This document shows positions 59,601 to 64,000 of a DNA stretch of 64,000 bases, piece after piece (within the stretch, counting starts at the first letter, position 1; every line of letters begins with the position of its first letter). The position numbers and the translations under genes are program-made. Origin of the DNA: Acanthaster planci (taxonomy: Eukaryota; Echinodermata; Asteroidea; Valvatida; Acanthasteridae); NCBI RefSeq assembly GCF_001949145.1, contig NW_019091629.1, forward strand, positions 1 through 64,000, in the 5' to 3' direction. The notes beneath the pieces are model-generated. The model was not told the origin of the DNA. It saw only the letters and a program-made list of their open reading frames with translations, and searched no databases.

Positions 59601-61836
59601 CCATCCTTACTGACCATGTATACACATTATTGAAAAGTAATGATTGTGACTTCTTTATTTCATCCTGTGACATTGATTTCTGTGTAAAACTTAAGGCTCA
59701 CTCTGTTACATTCTGTGACTTTTGACTCAGTAACCTGGCACTGTTTCAGTTTGTGCCTCAAAACAAAGCACAGCAAAAGGTCTTAACAAAACATTACTTC
59801 AACCCAACAGATCTATGCCAACTCCAGGCTCCTGTTTTGCGACCACATCTTCAACGGCTACGGCAACGCCAGAAAGGACTTTGAGAAGCAGATGTTGAAA
59901 TCCAAGCGGGATGCCACACTGGGCAGAATACTGCCGCCGGACTTCCACTTCAGGTAGGCCTGGACCCCCCCCCTCCTTTCAGCTTGTACAGCGTGCACTC
60001 CCGGAAGTCTGCTTTGGCAGCGAACCTGAGTTGACAAGCTTCTTAAGCCTGCAGGACAGACATCTATACACGTCTGATGCCCTGATGTTCTGTACACCCA
60101 TGTGGGAATTCTTTGGAGCCAGGAGTGTTTAACCTGAACTTGATCACTGCCATTATAGCAAATATGTGCTTTGTGCTGGTGCCTCGGAGTGTTGCAAACT
60201 ATTAGCTTATCATAGATATTGTAATTACATTGTATCATACAGTCAAACCTTGACATAGTGGCCACCTGCGGGACCGGCTGTTTCCAGCCACTAGGGCAGG
60301 TGGCTACTATAGCAAGGCTGTACATATGTACATGTACATGCTCACAATATACATGTGCATGTACATACACAAATTGGTGCCACTGTATGTACAAGTAAAC
60401 CCTCCATTTGAATAATAAATGTACCAATAACAATGCTAATAAAATGTGTCAGTCTGAGGCAAAAATTTTATTTTGCATGTATCTCTTGCTCTCAAGACAC
60501 AAGAATGGCAAGAAGAAATCAGCATACATTTTTGACATTTGTTTGTGATGTAGGCCTTACACAAGTTGGACACTTCAAATCGAAATCAACGATGATAAAA
60601 ACTAGCTCACAAACACTTCACATTTTAACACAACAAACGTTGCAGCAACGTTGCACGTGTCATGCCAAGTGAACGATATATTAGTCTGTGCGCTCGGTGT
60701 CATTTGTCAAAAATACAAGTGTACAGTCTGGGAACTAAACAATGGGGAGAATTTCAAAGTCACTAGAGGGTCCACTTCGTTTTTGAGGCCAGAGTACAAA
60801 GATTTACACTGCAATGTAATTGTACACAAACGATTCACTCCGGGCTGGCCGCAGGCTGCATTATGCAGTGGCCGCAATAGCAAGACATGGTTACAGTATG
60901 TTTACGTGAGAATGAAACGGGAACCAGCTAAGGCGGCCAGTTTAGAGAGGTGGCCGCTATAATAAGGCGGCCGCAACAGCAGGTTTGGCAGTACTGGTGG
61001 CATCTGGCTGTATTTTGGGCCAATTTGTCTCGCTTTCTTCAATACTTGGGGGTTTGGGAGCAAATATACCATCCACAAAAGTATAACCTGCAGTTGATTC
61101 CTCCCTTTCACAGCCCCACCTATGGCCGTCGTGGACCTCGCTCTGCCTGGGGGGGTGAGATTGGGGGGGCCAGGGAACGTCGGTTCTCAGGCTTCCCTCG
61201 GCTACACTCTAGCCAGGGCGGCAGCCAGCAGAGGTCATCATCAACGTCCAGTCTCGACCAGCAGAGCAGGTCGTCCAGCACCGTCACCAGCCTGGAGCAA
61301 ATAACGCTGCTCAGGCCCGGGACAAGGTAGGCATTGCAAAACTGACTTCTCGTTTGCTCTGCTGCTGAAGCTAGAATGTTTCTTTCCTCGTATGCTGGCA
61401 TGTGACAATTTTAGTGCAGTCAAGTAATCACAGTGAGCATTTTAGGCTGTTGGTAATTCGTGGTGTGCATAAAATTATGTACATGTATTAATACCACAAA
61501 GTACAGCCATGAGGTGGAAATCCTACCACAATCATTGTTTTACCTCATGACTGCACATATAAGAAGATTGATTTTCTTACATAGAACGCTTTGTGGCCAC
61601 TTTGGCTTCGGGATACGAGCATTAATATTTGAAAGACTAGAGGCAGTTAACTCATTTCCTCTGTCTTCCTTGCTCCACTAAATTTCTCAAAGCCCAGTAG
61701 GTTTTGAAGGATCTGGGAGTGCTACCTTTTGTAATGCATTCATTTGGTTTGGTTCTGCAGGCACCCAGAAAGCTCAGCAGCAGAGTACATGTCACTAAAT
61801 CTCTCGTTCAACGGCGGTATGCAAGTAGCTTCGTGA
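47697..61836 (+). CDS. C3orf20: C3orf20-like protein with FAM194 domain
   Basis: A large spliced gene; the cellular role of the family is not established. Fourteen coding exons join in one frame: 47697-48459, 49600-49701 (or -49650), 50818-50983, 52775-53020, 53369-53566, 54053-54299, 55151-55413, 56462-56842, 57104-57211, 58257-58494, 58601-58717, 59811-59953, 61114-61326 and 61761-61836, giving ~1086 residues. The N-terminus has a basic KRKKRRRK cluster (18-25) and Lys/Glu-rich stretches. Residues ~420-575 hold the FAM194 signature: SYPSGKLAI, GYYTIVYNDN, GRGTCYHPNGMVR and RKWEWP. A conserved C-terminal block follows (RIPSINDLELERFL; VPGMFLIYANSRLLFCDHIF then NGYGNARKDF; LPPDFHF), then a Ser/Gln-rich tail ending GGMQVAS. 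Extension beyond FAM194 fits C3orf20 better than ERICH6. Upstream exons are possible: the first exon is open back to an acceptor at 47654. Confidence 0.8.
53369..54299 (+). other. C3orf20: FAM194 domain core (two exons and the intron between)
   Basis: This is the most diagnostic part of the gene. Exon 53369-53566 encodes the β-rich repeat-like core (YPSGKLAI, then PGYYTIVYND, FTPTGRGTCYHPNGM). Exon 54053-54299 encodes RFLSTEKMGMQMDTEG, the Trp pair in RKWEWP and a HLNHNISFRCHNRTQMTLSF strand region. I placed the second acceptor at CGACCAG|A (54052/54053), because the more upstream GAAAG at 54015 would break the reading phase. Confidence 0.7.
60320..60367 (+). repeat. TACATGTA/GTACATGTAC word cluster
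   Basis: Overlapping ACATGTAC-type words (TACATATGTACATGTACATG, then TACATGTGCATGTACATACA) form one of many small self-complementary clusters in the right half of the window. Others are near 46640-46660, 46700-46715, 48655-48683, 51078-51096, 51897-51915 and 52496-52521. They lie in introns and intergenic DNA, never in the coding exons recognised here. Confidence 0.7.
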
Positions 61837-64000
61837 GGAGAAATCCAGACGGACGGTACACCCAGACCGGACGAGTGTGTCAGGCCTCTGAGAAGCACAG
61901 GCCGGTTTGGATTCTACAGGAGTTGGCTCTCGAGATGCAATAGAAGTGCCTCATATACCTCAAAGGAGGTCTTTTGTTCCTAGGTCAGAATCGGCAACTA
62001 TTGACAGGGTCTGCAACAGTAGGCCCTTCGGAAGTGGGTTTATCTTTTATATAGAACCCGACGACTTCAGTGAGCCTGTACCGGTACATCAAAGATCTCT
62101 TGTGGTGTTTTGTTTTGAAGACTTGAAGTTTGCCAAAATGGTCTTGCATAGGGATTGTGTATTTTGTGGAATGGAATGTAATTAATATAAAGGTTGTTTG
62201 TATGGTGCTCTTTAAGAGTTTATATTACATCACTTCGTCTGTGTGTGTTGGCGTTTTCAATGCACCATTGCTATTTTCTGCTGTGCACTTGCTGGTGATA
62301 CAGTTGTGGGAACATTTGGGTGATTGTGTGTGTAGCCTCTGTGCCGTGTCGCAGGCATGAGGACGCTGTTCACGTGTGATGTGCCCTAAATAAGATATCG
62401 GTTCATAGGCATTGTGCCATTTTGTCAGGAATTTCAGGGCCAGTCAGTAACGCTACACTGTTGAAAAAAGTTAAAGAGGTATCTCTAAGGAAAACATTAT
62501 TCTCTGATTTCATCTGTTCAAATAAATATGGAAGCATCCAAATCGAACGCAGTGTCATTTGTCTTCAGGGCTCAACTATAACAAGCTTGAAAGGGCTTTC
62601 TTGTTCATGCCAAGATGCGAATTCTGAATGCAGATTGCGTCATTCGGAGAAAACGAGGGGAACCCTTGCCCTGCTTTTATATTGGATAAACCCTTGTGCT
62701 TGCCAAACAGCGCATATAGCAATTGTTTGTAGCCATTGTGTGGCATAAACAAGGGCTTATCCACTACTAACACAGGGCGAGAGTTCCCCTCGTATTCTGT
62801 GTTTTCTCCGAATGACGCAATCTACATTCAGAATTCACATCTTGGCATGAACAGAAAAAAGCCCCTTTTAGCTTTTTGTAGTTGAGCTCTGAAGACAAAT
62901 GGCACTGCGTTTGATTTGGATGCTTCCATACTTATTTGAACAGATGAAATCAGAGAAAACATGTTTTCCTTAGAGATGCCTCGTTAACATACATGTAGCT
63001 ACAACTCTGATCAAATCCAGCTCTCGGATATCGTACCTTGTTCATAATGCTTTGATTGTCAAACCCTGCAGCTCCCTCTCTTGTCACTTCCTGGCATGCC
63101 GCAGTCATTCCAAACTTTCTTCCATTTGTCAACTTCCATCGATCCCACTTCAAAGTGCATCACCTGGTAAAGCGTCATGCACTACTGCATTACCAATATT
63201 GAATCGCAAATCAGAGAAAAAAACCTTTTACAGGATAAAAGTTGAGGGTCAATCGTATTGAGAATTGCTGCCGTCATACTTGGAACTCCGAACTAGTGAG
63301 GATTCATTTCAGTTTCTACTATGGCTTCATCGAAAATCGCATGTATGTAAAAATATGCCAATAATGGACTTACATGTACCGGTGCCTCAGCTTTAATAGG
63401 GTGGGATGTTACTTTATATGTTTAAACAAAAACAGTTCAGTAAAAAAACAACAGTAAACATGACTTGTTTTAAATACCCAATCATCAAGCTACATTTTAC
63501 ACTGGTTGGGACAATGTGCATGGTTGAACTATGTAATTATGCATATGGAAACACCTATGTAGGCAGCAGAGGTCTCTGTAAAGTGTTTGCTAAATGTTTA
63601 AATGGTATGGGAAAGTTTTCATAAACCTTTTTCAAATTAAACGTAAATTCCCACCCTTAACCTCAGCGTGCAGCATGCTTATGTTAATATTTTAGTGTTT
63701 GTGGTGTTCAAGAAACAACTCATTGATTTGTGTGTATTTCTGTTTTATGCTTCACGGCTAGTTTATTTATAATGACGTGAGCATTATCACGATTATATTT
63801 GTATTTGAGACCACATCTGGAGTCTGAAATTAAGCGCTAAATACATGCACTTGGTATTTGGGTTGCACGAGTAGGGCTTGGTGTCCAGCATCGCTGAGTG
63901 AAAACAGAGTTTTATAATGGCTGTGCTGTGTGGTTGTATCTAGAGGTTGCGCATGGCTGCCATCATTGAGGTCATTGCTTTTGTTCTACAGGGATTCACA
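61837..64000. other. 3' flank / probable 3' UTR region of the C3orf20-like gene
   Basis: No further coding exon is needed after the stop at 61834-61836. A canonical AATAAA lies at 62521-62526, inside the left arm of the inverted repeat at 62470-62988. Sequence beyond 63000 is AT-rich with TACATGTA words and no supportable gene up to the window end. Confidence 0.45.
62470..62988. mobile_element. ~520-bp near-palindrome (foldback/MITE)
   Basis: The left arm (62470-~62706) and right arm (~62742-62988) are inverted copies at high identity over more than 200 bp. Shared words read in left-arm orientation include ATCTCTAAGGAAAACAT, CTCTGATTTCATCTGTTCAA, ATGGAAGCATCCAAATC, CATTTGTCTTCAG and GATTGCGTCATTCGGAGAAA. 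Only ~35 bp separate the arms. The outer termini are GTTAAAGAGGTATCTC and its mirror GAGATGCCTCGTTAAC. It begins about 630 bp after the stop codon of the C3orf20-like gene. Confidence 0.9.

Noticed and set aside
62422-62748. 108-codon frame after the C3orf20-like gene
   Set aside because: It lies wholly within the inverted repeat at 62470-62988, and the protein shows no family pattern.

Overview
The window is eukaryotic, from an invertebrate animal. It has spliced genes with GT-AG introns, a spliceosomal protein and a Mediator subunit, intronless rhodopsin-type receptors, tRNA-derived SINEs, and a dense load of decayed transposons. The abundance of TACATGTA-type words, TAGGCCTA words and foldback-like repeats, together with the receptor style, suggests a marine deuterostome. 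My best guess is an echinoderm such as a sea star; this is inference, not proof.

Left half (1-28 kb): gene-poor and repeat-rich. Three paralogous single-exon class A GPCRs lie here: one cut by the left edge (minus, 1-285), one complete on minus (13626-14600) and one complete on plus (22718-23680). They share the same N-terminus, TM1-TM2 block and a conserved third-loop/TM6 entry, so they form a local lineage expansion. Around them are a ~1.9 kb body present twice in direct orientation (5.2-7.18 kb and 9.25-11.12 kb), flanked on its inner sides by inverted 31-bp minisatellites that each abut a single N; a decayed Ty3/gypsy-type retroelement on minus (17.8-19.0 kb); a small family of palindromic elements; a SINE; and a MITE.

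Right half (28-64 kb): three conserved genes. SNRPF (Sm protein F) is on minus at 28726-30846 in three coding exons. MED20 is on plus at 34688-39122 in five coding exons, the first only 14 coding bases. A C3orf20-like FAM194-domain gene is on plus at 47697-61836; I could join fourteen coding exons in one consistent frame (about 1086 residues). Intergenic DNA and introns carry inverted-repeat elements: 31.25-31.5, 33.3-34.6, 36.9-37.3 with an opposite-orientation copy at 47.0-47.5, 42.65-43.52, 43.53-44.93, and a ~520 bp near-palindrome at 62.47-62.99 just beyond the last coding exon of the C3orf20-like gene.

The genes do not form an operon or pathway. SNRPF (pre-mRNA splicing) and MED20 (RNA polymerase II transcription) are housekeeping genes, the C3orf20-like gene is of unknown function, and the receptors are a separate tandem cluster. 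Coding joins were read by eye from splice-site consensus, phase and protein-family similarity; untranslated exons were mostly not resolvable.
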